Source: Streptomyces sp. SS1-1 | GTDB lineage: Bacteria > Actinomycetota > Actinomycetes > Streptomycetales > Streptomycetaceae | Assembly (NCBI RefSeq): GCF_008973465.1 | Contig: NZ_WBXN01000004.1 | Coordinates: forward strand, 2,046,001 to 2,110,000 | Direction of reading: 5' to 3' | DNA length: 64,000 bases | Part shown: in pieces, positions 50,917 through 58,556 of the stretch | Numbering within the stretch: the first letter of the stretch is position 1 | Layout: every line of letters starts with the position of its first letter | The notes under the pieces: model-generated | The model's database searches: none | Seen by the model: the letters and a program-made list of their open reading frames with translations, nothing else | Told to the model about the DNA's origin: nothing | Translations under genes and position numbers: made by a program

Positions 50917-51080
50917 TGGTCTTCGGGTGGATCCCGGCGGACAGACGTGTCGGACGGACGATAAGGTCGTCCTTACGATGAGGGGCCACCCCCACGCTTC
51001 ACACCGGGGCCAGACGGCGACATGGTGACAGCGACGCCTCCAGCGATGCCGATGTTGAGACGACTGACGAAGGATCTGAA

Positions 51081-51830
51081 GTGAATATCCGCTCCCTCAC
51101 TCGAGGCGACGGCGTGGTGATCGGAGCAGCGGTATTGCTGTTCATCGCGTCGTTCCTCGACCTCTACTCCGTCTCCGGGTTCGATGTGGAGACGAACGCG
51201 TGGGACTCCCTCGGCCTCGGCCTCGGCGTGTACATGGGCGGGGTCATCGGCGCCGCCCTGATCGTCGTGAACCGCCTTCTGCCGCAGCCCCGCAAGGTCG
51301 CCGGTCTCGACCTCGGCACCGTCGGCACGGGCTTCGCCATCCTGACGGCCTGGGCCCTGTTCTGGTCGCTCGTGGACGTCCCGGACCGCGCCAGCGCGGC
51401 GGCCGGCTTCATCCTCGGCTTCCTCGCCGCCCTCATCCTCGCCGGTGCCGCCGTGGCGACGCCGCTCGTGCCGGCGCTTCAGGCCGCGCTCGTGCCGGCG
51501 CCGCGGCCGGCCGCGCCGCAGCCTTACGGCGGGCAGCCGCAGGGTGGTTACGGGTACCCGGGTGCGCCGGGGCAGCAGCAGCCGCCGTTCGGGGGCGGTC
51601 AGCCGCAGGCGCCCGCGCCCGCGCCGGCCGGTGACTTCTCCCCGTTCTGGTTCGCCGTGCCGGTGGCGCGTCCCCTCTTCCCGGAGGACGGCTCGCCCAA
51701 CCCGATCGCCGAACTGGCGCCGGGCACCTGGTACCTGGCCGTCGAGCAGCGCGGCGCGGCCCTGGTCGCGCAGACGCAGGACGGCCGTCGCGGTGTCCTC
51801 CAGGACACGAGCGGCATCCAGCGCGGCTGA
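51081..51830 (+). CDS. DUF5336-like membrane protein
   Basis: A 249-residue protein with four hydrophobic segments in the first 135 residues (from VVIGAAVLLFIASFLDLYS), then a Pro/Gly/Gln-rich low-complexity stretch and a C-terminal beta-rich domain (FSPFWFAVPVARPLFPED, APGTWYLAVEQRGAALVAQTQDGRRG). The combination fits DUF5336 proteins, which are common in Streptomyces and have no known function. The GTG at 51081 was taken because it starts MNIRSLTRGDG. A hairpin with terminator character follows 17 bases after the stop. Confidence 0.8.
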   Translation: MNIRSLTRGDGVVIGAAVLLFIASFLDLYSVSGFDVETNAWDSLGLGLGVYMGGVIGAALIVVNRLLPQPRKVAGLDLGTVGTGFAILTAWALFWSLVDVPDRASAAAGFILGFLAALILAGAAVATPLVPALQAALVPAPRPAAPQPYGGQPQGGYGYPGAPGQQQPPFGGGQPQAPAPAPAGDFSPFWFAVPVARPLFPEDGSPNPIAELAPGTWYLAVEQRGAALVAQTQDGRRGVLQDTSGIQRG

Positions 51831-51846
51831 GTCCCCACGTCGTACG

Positions 51847-51878
51847 ACGGCCCCTCGCCCTTTCGGGCGGGGGGCCGT
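51847..51878 (+). terminator. Intrinsic terminator after the DUF5336-like gene
   Basis: A 14-bp stem (ACGGCCCC... with one G-T pair) around the loop TTTC. The stem is strongly GC, with a short TTG after it; the position 17 bases after the stop supports a terminator. Confidence 0.75.
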
Positions 51879-51997
51879 TGCCGTCTCCCCGACCTTCTGG
51901 CTGACGGACCGTCCGGGCTCCCCGCGGGTGCCCGGACGAGCACAACTCGTGGGCGCAGGCCGGGTTTCAAGCCGGGTTCCGGGGTCAAGCGAGGAGC

Positions 51998-52288
51998 ATG
52001 TCCCCTAGATATCGCAGCGCGAACCAGGCCGGCACGGTCATCGCGATCGTCGCCGATGTCATGGCCCTCATCCTGGGCCTGTGGATCCTCATGTATCTGC
52101 TGGGGGCCAACCCCGGCAACGACTTCGTGCAGTTCGTGCATGACGCCGCCCGCTGGCTGGCGGGCTGGTCGCACGATCTGTTCACCTTCGACGAGGAGTG
52201 GGCCCGCGTGGTCGCCGGCTACGGCCTGGCCGCCGTGGTCTATCTGTTCGTCGGCCACGCCATCGCCGGCCGGGTGCACCGGCACTGA
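51998..52288 (+). CDS. Small two-span membrane protein
   Basis: A 96-residue protein with two hydrophobic segments (VIAIVADVMALILGLWILMYLLG, about residues 13-36, and VVAGYGLAAVVYLFVGHAIAG, about 71-91), separated by a soluble loop of about 35 residues. The ATG at 51998 has GAGGAG upstream. It is small, conserved-looking and of unknown function. It is convergent with the barrel-like protein at 52329, and a weak hairpin separates the two. Confidence 0.75.
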   Translation: MSPRYRSANQAGTVIAIVADVMALILGLWILMYLLGANPGNDFVQFVHDAARWLAGWSHDLFTFDEEWARVVAGYGLAAVVYLFVGHAIAGRVHRH

Positions 52289-52328
52289 CACCGGCGCCGG
52301 CACCCGGCCCCGGACCGGGTCCCGGCGG

Positions 52329-53399
52329 TCAGGCGCAGCAGTCCGGGTCCAGTCCGGCCGGCAGGCGGTCCCCGCCGAACACCGCGCAGGTGGCCTCGTG
52401 CCCGCCGAGCGCGGCGACCGCCAGCAGGACGGATCCGGCTGTCCACGTGGTGAGTTCACGCGGCCATATGGCGTCGTCCTCGAAGACGTACCCGGTCCAG
52501 TACAGGCCGCTCTCGGCGTCCCGCAGATGCTGGATGGACTGCAGGATCTCCAGCGCGCGGTCGGATTCGCCCATCGCCCAGAGCGCGAGGGCGAGTTCGG
52601 CGGACTCGCCGCCGGTGACCCACGGGTTGGGCACGACGCACCGCACCCCGAGGCCGGGCACGACGAACCGGCCCCAGCCCTCCCGCATCCGGGCCTCGGC
52701 GTCGGCGCCGGTGAGCGCCCCGCCGAGCACCGGGTAGTACCAGTCCATCGAGTAGCGGTCCTTGTCCAGGAACCGCTCCGGGTGGCGGCGGATGGCGTGG
52801 CGCAGCGCGCCCGCCGCGAGCTCCCAGTCCGGCTGGGGCTCCTCGCGCTGCTCGGCGATGGCCAGCGCGCACCGCAGCGCGTGGTGGATCGACGAGGAGC
52901 CGGTGAGCAGGGCGTCCTCGGTGGGCGTGCCGTCGTCGTCGCGCCGCCAGCCGATCTGCCCGCCGGGCTGCTGGAGCCGCAGCACGAACTCGATCGCCGC
53001 GTAGACGCTGGGCCACATGCGGTCCAGGAACGTGTCGTCGCCCGTGGACAGGTAGTGGTGCCAGACGCCGACCGCTATGTAGGCGACGAAGTTGGTCTCG
53101 CGCCCGGTGTCGGTGACGTCGTCGTGGGCGCCGTCGCGGTAGGCGGCGTACCAGGAGCCGTCGTCGTTCTGATGGGTGGCCAGCCAGGTGTACGCCCGCT
53201 CGGCGGCGGTGTGTTCACCGGCGGCGTCCAGCGCCATGGCGGCCTCGACGTGGTCCCACGGGTCGAGGTGGTGTCCGCGGAACCACGGGATCGCCCCGTC
53301 CTCCCGCTGTACCGCGAGGATGCCGGCCACGGTCGCGGCGGCCTGCTCGGCGGTGAGGACCCCGGGCAGGACGAGGTGTTCTGTCCGGGGAGTGGTCAC
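52329..53399 (-). CDS. Prenyltransferase/squalene-cyclase-repeat-like (alpha/alpha)6-barrel protein
   Basis: A 356-residue soluble protein with regular paired helices and repeat-like Gly/Trp turns (REDGAIPWFRGHHLDPWDHVEAAM, NDDGSWYAAYRDG, GGQIGWRRDDDGTPTEDALL, DAESGLYWTGYVFED). This is typical of squalene-hopene cyclase and glycoside-hydrolase-like barrels. The DXDDTA motif of terpene cyclases is not evident, so cyclase activity is doubtful. The GTG at 53399 overlaps the upstream methyltransferase stop by four bases (GTGA). It is the last of a three-gene unit with a methyltransferase and a glycosyltransferase, presumably making a modified lipid or saccharide. Product unknown. Confidence 0.78.
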   Translation of the reverse strand: MTTPRTEHLVLPGVLTAEQAAATVAGILAVQREDGAIPWFRGHHLDPWDHVEAAMALDAAGEHTAAERAYTWLATHQNDDGSWYAAYRDGAHDDVTDTGRETNFVAYIAVGVWHHYLSTGDDTFLDRMWPSVYAAIEFVLRLQQPGGQIGWRRDDDGTPTEDALLTGSSSIHHALRCALAIAEQREEPQPDWELAAGALRHAIRRHPERFLDKDRYSMDWYYPVLGGALTGADAEARMREGWGRFVVPGLGVRCVVPNPWVTGGESAELALALWAMGESDRALEILQSIQHLRDAESGLYWTGYVFEDDAIWPRELTTWTAGSVLLAVAALGGHEATCAVFGGDRLPAGLDPDCCA

Positions 53400-54130
53400 T
53401 TCGCGTCCACCCGGGGCAGGTGCGGCTTGGTCGCGTACGCCACGAAGCTCTTGCCGATCAGCGGGTTCAGCGCCCGCTCGGCGACCCGGGTGGCCAGCGG
53501 CTTCTTCATGATGTCCCAGACGAGGAGCTTGTGGTACGCCTTCACGGGCAGCGCCTTGTCGTTGTCCACGCCGAACGCGCACTTCAGCCACCAGTACGGC
53601 GAGTGCAGCGCGTGCGCGTGGTGGGTGCCGTACGGCCTGAGGCCCGCCTCGCGGATCTTCGCCAGCAGCTCGTCCGCCTTGTAGATGCGGATGTGGCCGC
53701 CCTCGACCTCGTGGTAGGCGTCGGACAGCGTCCAGCAGACCTTCTCGGGGCCGTAGCGCGGGACGGTGATGGCGATACGGCCGCCGGGCTTGAGGACCCG
53801 GACCATCTCGGCGAGGACGCCCTTGTCGTCGGGGATGTGCTCCATGACCTCGGAGATGATCACGACGTCGAAGGACTCGTCCGGGAAGGGCAGCGCGAGC
53901 GCGTCGCCCTCCATGGCGGTGGCGGTGGCGCCCTCGGGGGCCTCACCGGCCTCCTTCATCGCCGCGAACCACTTCGCGACCTCGCGGATCTCCTCGCCGT
54001 TCTGGTCCAGCGCGACGACCTGGGCGCCGCGCCGGTAGCACTCGAACGCGTGCCGTCCGGCGCCGCAGCCGAGGTCCAGGACGCGGTCGCCCGGGGCGAG
54101 CGGGAACCGGGAGAAGTCGACGGTCAGCAC
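53396..54130 (-). CDS. Class I SAM-dependent methyltransferase
   Basis: A 244-residue methyltransferase (Methyltransf_11 type). SAM motif I is DRVLDLGCGAGRHAFECYRRG (about residues 16-36), the acidic motif VVALDQN follows, and VVIISEVMEHIPDDKGVLAEM and LKPGGRIAITVP are motifs II and III. There is no signal peptide. The GTG at 54130 overlaps the glycosyltransferase stop by seven bases, and its own stop overlaps the barrel-protein start, so the three are translationally coupled. The target is presumably a product of the glycosyltransferase. Confidence 0.9.
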   Translation of the reverse strand: MLTVDFSRFPLAPGDRVLDLGCGAGRHAFECYRRGAQVVALDQNGEEIREVAKWFAAMKEAGEAPEGATATAMEGDALALPFPDESFDVVIISEVMEHIPDDKGVLAEMVRVLKPGGRIAITVPRYGPEKVCWTLSDAYHEVEGGHIRIYKADELLAKIREAGLRPYGTHHAHALHSPYWWLKCAFGVDNDKALPVKAYHKLLVWDIMKKPLATRVAERALNPLIGKSFVAYATKPHLPRVDAK

Positions 54131-55560
54131 GTGGCCCTGCTTTCGGTGTCGGCGCCCTCGACGAGGGGGGAGGCCGGGGCGGTGACGGGTGGGGTCGTGG
54201 AGCGGACGGGGGTGGCCGGGGCGGTGCCGGCGGCCGTGGCGCGGGGGCCCCGGCCGGCGGCGATCGCCTCGCGGTAGCGGGCCACCGTGCCCTCGGCGGC
54301 CTTGGCCCAGGTGAAGTGCTGGAGCACCCGCGCGCGTCCGGCCGCTCCGAGCCGGTCGCGCAGGCCGGCGTCGCCCAGCAGCCGGGTCAGTGCGGCGGCC
54401 AGCGCGCCGGCGTCGCCGGGCGGCACCGCGAGGCAGGTCTCGCCGTCGCGTCCGGCGACCTCGGGGATCGCCCCGCCGGTCGTGGCGACCAGGGGGGTGC
54501 CGGTGGCCATGGCCTCGGCGGCGGGCAGCGAGAAGCCCTCGTACAGCGACGGCACGCAGGCCACCTCCGCCGAGCGGACCAGGTCGACGAGTTCGGCGTC
54601 GGAGATGCCCTTGACGAAGTCGACGGAGCCCTCGAGGCCGTAGCGCTCGACGGCACGGGCGACCGGGCCGTCCTCGGGGCGCTTGCCGACGACGACGAGA
54701 TGGGCGTCGGGGTGCTCGGTGCGGACCTTGGCGAGTGCCTCGACGAGGAACACCAGGCCCTTCAGCGGGACGTCGGCGCTGGACGTCGTCACGATCCGGC
54801 CGGGCACCCGGCGGACCGACGGATCCGGCGAGAACAGGTCGGTGTCGGCGCCGATGTGGACGACGTGAATACGGTCCTGCCGGACGCCGAGGTCGTCGAC
54901 GATCTCCTTGCGGGAGGTGCCGGAGACGGTGAGGACGGACGGCAGGCGGCGCGCGACCCGCTTTTGCATGCGGGTGAAGGCGTACCAGCGGCGGACCGAC
55001 ATCCGCCGCTGCCAGGTCGTGGCGGCGTCCAGCTCCAGCCGGCGGTCCACGGTGATGGGGTGGTGGATCGTGGTGACGAGGGGGGCGCCGACGTCGCCGA
55101 GGAGACCGTAGCCGAGGGTCTGGTTGTCGTGCACGACGTCGAAGTCGCCGCGGCGGGCGCGCAGCAGGCGGCGGGCGCGCAGCGAGAACGTCAGGGGCTC
55201 GGGGAAGCCGCCGGTCCACATGGTCGCCACTTCCAGCGCGTCGACCCAGTCGCGGTACTCGTCGCGCTTCGGCGTGCGGAAGGGGTCGGGCTGGCGGTAC
55301 AGGTCGAGGCTGGGCAGCTCGGTGAGGGTGAGGCGGCCCGCGTAGTCGTCGTGTTCGTCGAGGACGGGGTAGGGCTGGGAGCCGATGACCTCGACGCGGT
55401 GGCCGAGGCGGGCGAGTTCGCGGGAGAGGTGCCGGACGTAGACGCCCTGGCCGCCGCAGAACGGGTTCCCCTTGTAGGTGAGGAGCGCGATGTCGAGCGG
55501 TCGCCCGCCGTCGGCGGCAAGGTCCGTCGGAGACCCGGCCTCCCTGGCCTCAGCGGTCAC
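54124..55560 (-). CDS. Glycosyltransferase family 4
   Basis: A 478-residue GT-B glycosyltransferase. The N-terminal Rossmann domain opens LDIALLTYKGNPFCGGQGVYVRHLSRELARLGH, the central GADTDLFSPD and TTSSADVPLKGLVFLVEAL are family 4 features, and the nucleotide-sugar motif EX7E is in SLYEGFSLPAAEAMATGTPLV. The C-terminal 45 residues are disordered, rich in Ala, Thr and Pro. The GTG at 55560 is the first gene of the three-gene operon. A KstR-type operator lies 55-68 bases upstream. The sugar and acceptor are unknown. Confidence 0.9.
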   Translation of the reverse strand: MTAEAREAGSPTDLAADGGRPLDIALLTYKGNPFCGGQGVYVRHLSRELARLGHRVEVIGSQPYPVLDEHDDYAGRLTLTELPSLDLYRQPDPFRTPKRDEYRDWVDALEVATMWTGGFPEPLTFSLRARRLLRARRGDFDVVHDNQTLGYGLLGDVGAPLVTTIHHPITVDRRLELDAATTWQRRMSVRRWYAFTRMQKRVARRLPSVLTVSGTSRKEIVDDLGVRQDRIHVVHIGADTDLFSPDPSVRRVPGRIVTTSSADVPLKGLVFLVEALAKVRTEHPDAHLVVVGKRPEDGPVARAVERYGLEGSVDFVKGISDAELVDLVRSAEVACVPSLYEGFSLPAAEAMATGTPLVATTGGAIPEVAGRDGETCLAVPPGDAGALAAALTRLLGDAGLRDRLGAAGRARVLQHFTWAKAAEGTVARYREAIAAGRGPRATAAGTAPATPVRSTTPPVTAPASPLVEGADTESRATC

Positions 55561-55614
55561 TCCGGGCCCCTCTCTCCCTGCTCTGTCCCGCGAGGTTACG
55601 CCGGGACGCTAATC

Positions 55615-55634
55615 TAGAACAAGTTTCAGACTTG
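55615..55634. promoter_or_regulatory. KstR-type operator between glycosyltransferase and KstR-like genes
   Basis: TAGAACAAGTTTCA (55615-55628) fits TnnAACnnGTTnnA and is 11 of 14 identical to the box before the MaoC hydratase. A second dyad, CAAGT-TTCAG-ACTTG (55620-55634), overlaps it. It lies between two divergent genes. Confidence 0.72.
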
Positions 55635-55768
55635 ATCGTTCAGGAGGCTCTGAATCTACCGGCAGGTAGCGCCGCTGTGAGCGATGGATCAGGTGATTCA
55701 CGCCACGGCCGACCCCTGGCATGCTCTGTCCGGTCACCCACCCTCACCGACTGTCACGGACGGGATCC

Positions 55769-56395
55769 ATGCCTGCGGAAGTCAGTAGCGCGAGCCCTCC
55801 CTCACCGCCTCTCACCGAGCGGCAGGAGGCCCGCCGCCGGCGCATCCTGCACGCCAGCGCGCAGCTCGCGAGCCGGGGCGGCTTCGACGCCGTGCAGATG
55901 CGCGAGGTCGCGGAGTCCTCCCAGGTGGCGCTCGGCACGCTGTACCGCTACTTCCCGTCCAAGGTGCATCTGCTGGTCGCCACGATGCAGGCCCAGCTGG
56001 AGCACATGCACGGCACGCTGCGCAAGAAGCCGCCGCGGGGCGCGACGGCGGCCGAGCGGGTCGCGGAGACCCTGATGCGGGCGTTCCGCGCCCTGCAGCG
56101 CGAGCCGCACCTGGCGGACGCGATGGTGCGGGCGCTGACGTTCGCGGACCGCAGCGTCTCTCCCGAGGTCGACCAGGTCTCCCGCCAGACCACGATGATC
56201 ATCCTGGACGCGATGGGTCTGGAGGACCCGACGCCGCAGCAGCTGTCGGCCGTCCGCGTCATCGAGCACACCTGGCACTCGGCCCTGATCACCTGGCTGT
56301 CGGGGCGCGCGTCGATCGCCCAGGTGAAGATCGACATCGAGACGGTGTGCCGGCTGATCGACCTGACGGCTCCGGAGGAGACGCGGGGCCGCTGA
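55769..56395 (+). CDS. KstR-like TetR-family repressor
   Basis: A 208-residue TetR-family regulator. The DNA-binding domain has RRRILHASAQLASRGGFDAVQMREVAESSQVALGTLYRYFPSKVHLLVATM, very close to the KstR repressor of mycobacterial steroid and lipid catabolism. The C-terminal ligand domain keeps KstR landmarks (DAMVRALTFADRS, EVDQVSRQT, the late RASIAQVKIDIETVCRLI). The ATG at 55769 begins MPAEVSSASPP; the earlier ATG 55721 is in a promoter-like stretch. It is divergent from the glycosyltransferase operon, with a KstR-type box between. The effector in mycobacteria is a CoA ester of a steroid; here it is inferred only. Confidence 0.85.
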   Translation: MPAEVSSASPPSPPLTERQEARRRRILHASAQLASRGGFDAVQMREVAESSQVALGTLYRYFPSKVHLLVATMQAQLEHMHGTLRKKPPRGATAAERVAETLMRAFRALQREPHLADAMVRALTFADRSVSPEVDQVSRQTTMIILDAMGLEDPTPQQLSAVRVIEHTWHSALITWLSGRASIAQVKIDIETVCRLIDLTAPEETRGR

Positions 56396-56397
56396 GC

Positions 56398-56552
56398 CGG
56401 AACTCCTGCGACTCGTCGGCGTCGGTCTCCGGCTCGGCCGGATGCGACTGGCGGGCGACGTCGAGACGGAAGCCGCCGGGGGCGTGGTGGAGGCACTGGG
56501 CCGAGCCGACGCGCAGCGACCGGTCGACCTCGACGTGCCGGCGGTCGCCCAT
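56398..56552 (-). pseudogene. Ferredoxin remnant, truncated and without its first cysteine
   Basis: On the minus strand a ferredoxin-like N-terminus is readable: MGDRRHVEVDRSLRVGSAQC, then HHAPGGFRLDVARQSHPAEPETDADES. It resembles small Streptomyces P450-type ferredoxins, but the first cluster cysteine position reads Arg (LRVGSAQC), and the frame runs into the end of the KstR-like gene after 50 residues, where the last third (with its remaining cysteine) should be. The remnant stops exactly at the KstR-like stop codon, so one boundary of a deletion lies there. Confidence 0.7.
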
Positions 56553-56607
56553 CCTCACGCCTGCCCGCCGAGGGGTGCCCTGTCCGTAAGTAGCCGATAC
56601 TGCGCCT

Positions 56608-56890
56608 CTACTGACGCCGCGTCACCAGCGGGCCTGCCTGGGTGGCGGGGTCCAGCGGTCGCCGGCCACGGTCGCCTCGACGTCCGCGTCGGGAGGACCA
56701 CGGCCGCCGACCTGCCGCCGAGTTCGAGCGTGACGCGGGTCAGGTTGCGGGCGGCGACCTCCATGACGCGTTCGCCGGCGGCGACGAAACCGGTGAAGTA
56801 GACCTTGTCGACGCCGGGGTGCCCGACCAGGTACTCGCTGACCTCGCGGCCGGCGGGCAGGACGGACAGCACCCCCTCGGGGCGGTCTAA
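56608..56890 (-). pseudogene. Aldehyde dehydrogenase remnant with deletion and frameshifts
   Basis: On the minus strand an aldehyde dehydrogenase fragment is clear: EGVLSVLPAGREVSEYLV, GVDKVYFTGFVAAGERVM and LTRVTLELGGRSAAVVLP, where ELGG(K/R)S is the NAD-site motif. It then loses one base (ADVEATVAG continues in another frame), and jumps to RPLDPATQAGPLVTRRQ, which in intact enzymes lies over 50 residues later, including after the catalytic cysteine region. So the N-terminal half is absent, an internal piece is deleted and two frames are used. The missing upstream part ends at the FxSxx-type module. Confidence 0.8.
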
Positions 56891-56988
56891 GCCCGGAGAG
56901 TTGCCCGGCTTCTCCCTATGGCTCCTTCGGTGGACTTTGCTGTGGAATGGTTCAAGGGAACACCGGACGGCTGGAGGGGGCAGCGCAG

Positions 56989-57306
56989 GTGACCGACGAG
57001 CACTTAGCCGATCGCCCGCCTGATTCCCAGGTGCCTTTCTTCTTCCACAGCTACGGGCAGACGCACTCCGGGACCGCCGGCTCCCGCGCGCCGGACAATC
57101 GTCAGGAGCAGTTCCACGACCTCCAGCTCATGGGGTTGCGGGGACTGATGGAGGCCGGGAGGTGGCGGGTCTACCGGCGGACCGTGTGGCGCATCGCCGA
57201 GCGGATCGTCGACGTCGCCACCGCGGCCCGCTTCAAACCCTGTGACGTCAGCCTCTTCGACGACCTGCGCAACGTCTTCGCGCCGTGCACCCAGGGGGAC
57301 TCATGA
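56989..57306 (+). CDS. Shortened TIR-like (FxsC-type) protein
   Basis: A 105-residue protein in front of FxsC. It starts at GTG 56989, eight bases after GGAGGGGG. It keeps the first strand of an FxsC-type TIR-like domain (VPFFFHSYGQ, compare VFFLSYARTPG in the next gene) and its closing helices (LRGLMEAGRWRVYRRTVWRIAERIV and LFDDLRNVFAP, compare LYRLMELEDDQRAYRQVLARLAERV and FAPQRS), but lacks about 110 residues between, including the strand equivalent to CRVFVPLYAPRYF. It is thus an internally deleted copy or a very minimal domain. Its stop overlaps the FxsC start by four bases (ATGA). Confidence 0.7.
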   Translation: MTDEHLADRPPDSQVPFFFHSYGQTHSGTAGSRAPDNRQEQFHDLQLMGLRGLMEAGRWRVYRRTVWRIAERIVDVATAARFKPCDVSLFDDLRNVFAPCTQGDS

Positions 57307-58556
57307 CTGCCACTGCTCCGGTCTTCTTCCTCAGCTACGCCCGCACCCCGGGGCCGCACGGATCCGACGCCGACCAGCCGGTCTTCTCCTTCTACGACGA
57401 CCTGCGCAAACAGGTGGCCCGGCTGACCCGGGTGAAGGCGCAGGACGCCGGGCACGTGGACACCCCGGACGCTCCGTCCGGCGCCTGGCAGTCGGCGCTG
57501 GCGGCCTGCCGTGTCTTCGTCCCGCTGTACGCGCCGCGCTACTTCACCGACCCGCTGTGCGGACGCCAGTGGACCGCGTTCAAACGCCGGGGCGGCCGGC
57601 ACTACGGCCGTGCCGTGGTCCCCGTCCTGTGGGTCCCGCCCACCGACGGCACCACCCTGCCGCCGGCCGCGCTGGAGATCTCCACCCATCTGCCGCGCGC
57701 GGGTGGCGCCGAGGAGCGGCGCGCCCAGGACCGGTACGCGGAAGCCGGTCTGTACCGGCTCATGGAGCTGGAGGACGACCAGCGCGCGTACCGCCAGGTG
57801 CTGGCGCGCCTCGCCGAACGTGTCGCACGGGCGGCGAAGGACTCACCGGCCCGGCCGGCCGACGCGGGGCAGTGGGGCGACCGGCACGGTCTGGAGGACG
57901 CGTTCGCGCCGCAGCGGTCGAAGCCGACCTTGCGGATCACGGCCCTCGCGCCGACGGCCGGCCGGCTGCCTCCGGGGCGTGAGGCGGCCACGTACGGCCC
58001 GGACACCGAGGCGTGGCGGCCGTTCCGGACGGCGTCCGGATCGCTGATCCAGCAGGCCCTCGCCCTCGCCGGCAATCTCGGCTTCGAACCGGAACTGGTC
58101 GCCTTCGAGAAGGCGTACGAGAGCATCGTCCACGAGGGACCCGGACGGGAGCCCGCCCGGCCGGTCGCGCCCTGGGTGCTGGTGGTCGACGCGTGGGCCC
58201 TCGGCGACCCCAGGACGTCGGACATGGTGCGGCGCATCGACCGGGCCAACCGGCCCTGGCTGGCCGTCATGGCGGTCCTCGCGGGCGACGACCCGCAGAC
58301 GCAGCGCGACAGGAAGCGGCTCACCGACCGGCTGCGGGACACGCTGTCCTGGCACCGGCAGCTGGACGACGTGCGCCACACGGCCCGGGGCGCGGCCGCT
58401 CAGGGCATCGCCCAGCCCGATGCTTTCGCATGGCTTTTCGCGGAGTTGGCGAAGAGTTGCTATTTGCGGTATCTCGATTCCATCCAGGACGATTCCCCGC
58501 GCCCGACGCCGGCCCGGCGCGGCGTCACGGGGAGCGGAGGACGAACCAGTGACTGA
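57303..58556 (+). CDS. fxsC: FxsC-type TIR-like protein of the FxSxx-COOH system
   Basis: A 417-residue protein with the FxsC architecture. Residues 1-160 are TIR-like: VFFLSYARTPGPHGSDADQPVFSFYDDLRKQV at the start, CRVFVPLYAPRYFTDPLCGRQWTAF in the middle and VVPVLWVP after. A second domain (about residues 215-390) opens with TLRITALAPTAGRLPPGREAATYG and ends in an alpha-beta part with WVLVVDAWAL. FxsC belongs to the FxSxx-COOH systems, in which an FxSxx-ended peptide (FxsA) and a radical-SAM enzyme (FxsB) usually accompany it; neither is seen in this window. The biochemical activity is unknown. Its last eight bases overlap the FxsT start. Confidence 0.85.
   Translation: MTATAPVFFLSYARTPGPHGSDADQPVFSFYDDLRKQVARLTRVKAQDAGHVDTPDAPSGAWQSALAACRVFVPLYAPRYFTDPLCGRQWTAFKRRGGRHYGRAVVPVLWVPPTDGTTLPPAALEISTHLPRAGGAEERRAQDRYAEAGLYRLMELEDDQRAYRQVLARLAERVARAAKDSPARPADAGQWGDRHGLEDAFAPQRSKPTLRITALAPTAGRLPPGREAATYGPDTEAWRPFRTASGSLIQQALALAGNLGFEPELVAFEKAYESIVHEGPGREPARPVAPWVLVVDAWALGDPRTSDMVRRIDRANRPWLAVMAVLAGDDPQTQRDRKRLTDRLRDTLSWHRQLDDVRHTARGAAAQGIAQPDAFAWLFAELAKSCYLRYLDSIQDDSPRPTPARRGVTGSGGRTSD

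Noticed and set aside
52304..52322. Small hairpin between the two-span protein and the barrel gene
   Set aside because: Only a six-base stem with a seven-base loop; too weak to claim as a terminator.
56805..57023. Possible small peptide ending in an FxSxx-like sequence upstream of the FxS module
   Set aside because: The frame contains GFSLW but does not end there and overlaps the aldehyde dehydrogenase remnant; it is not a credible FxsA precursor.
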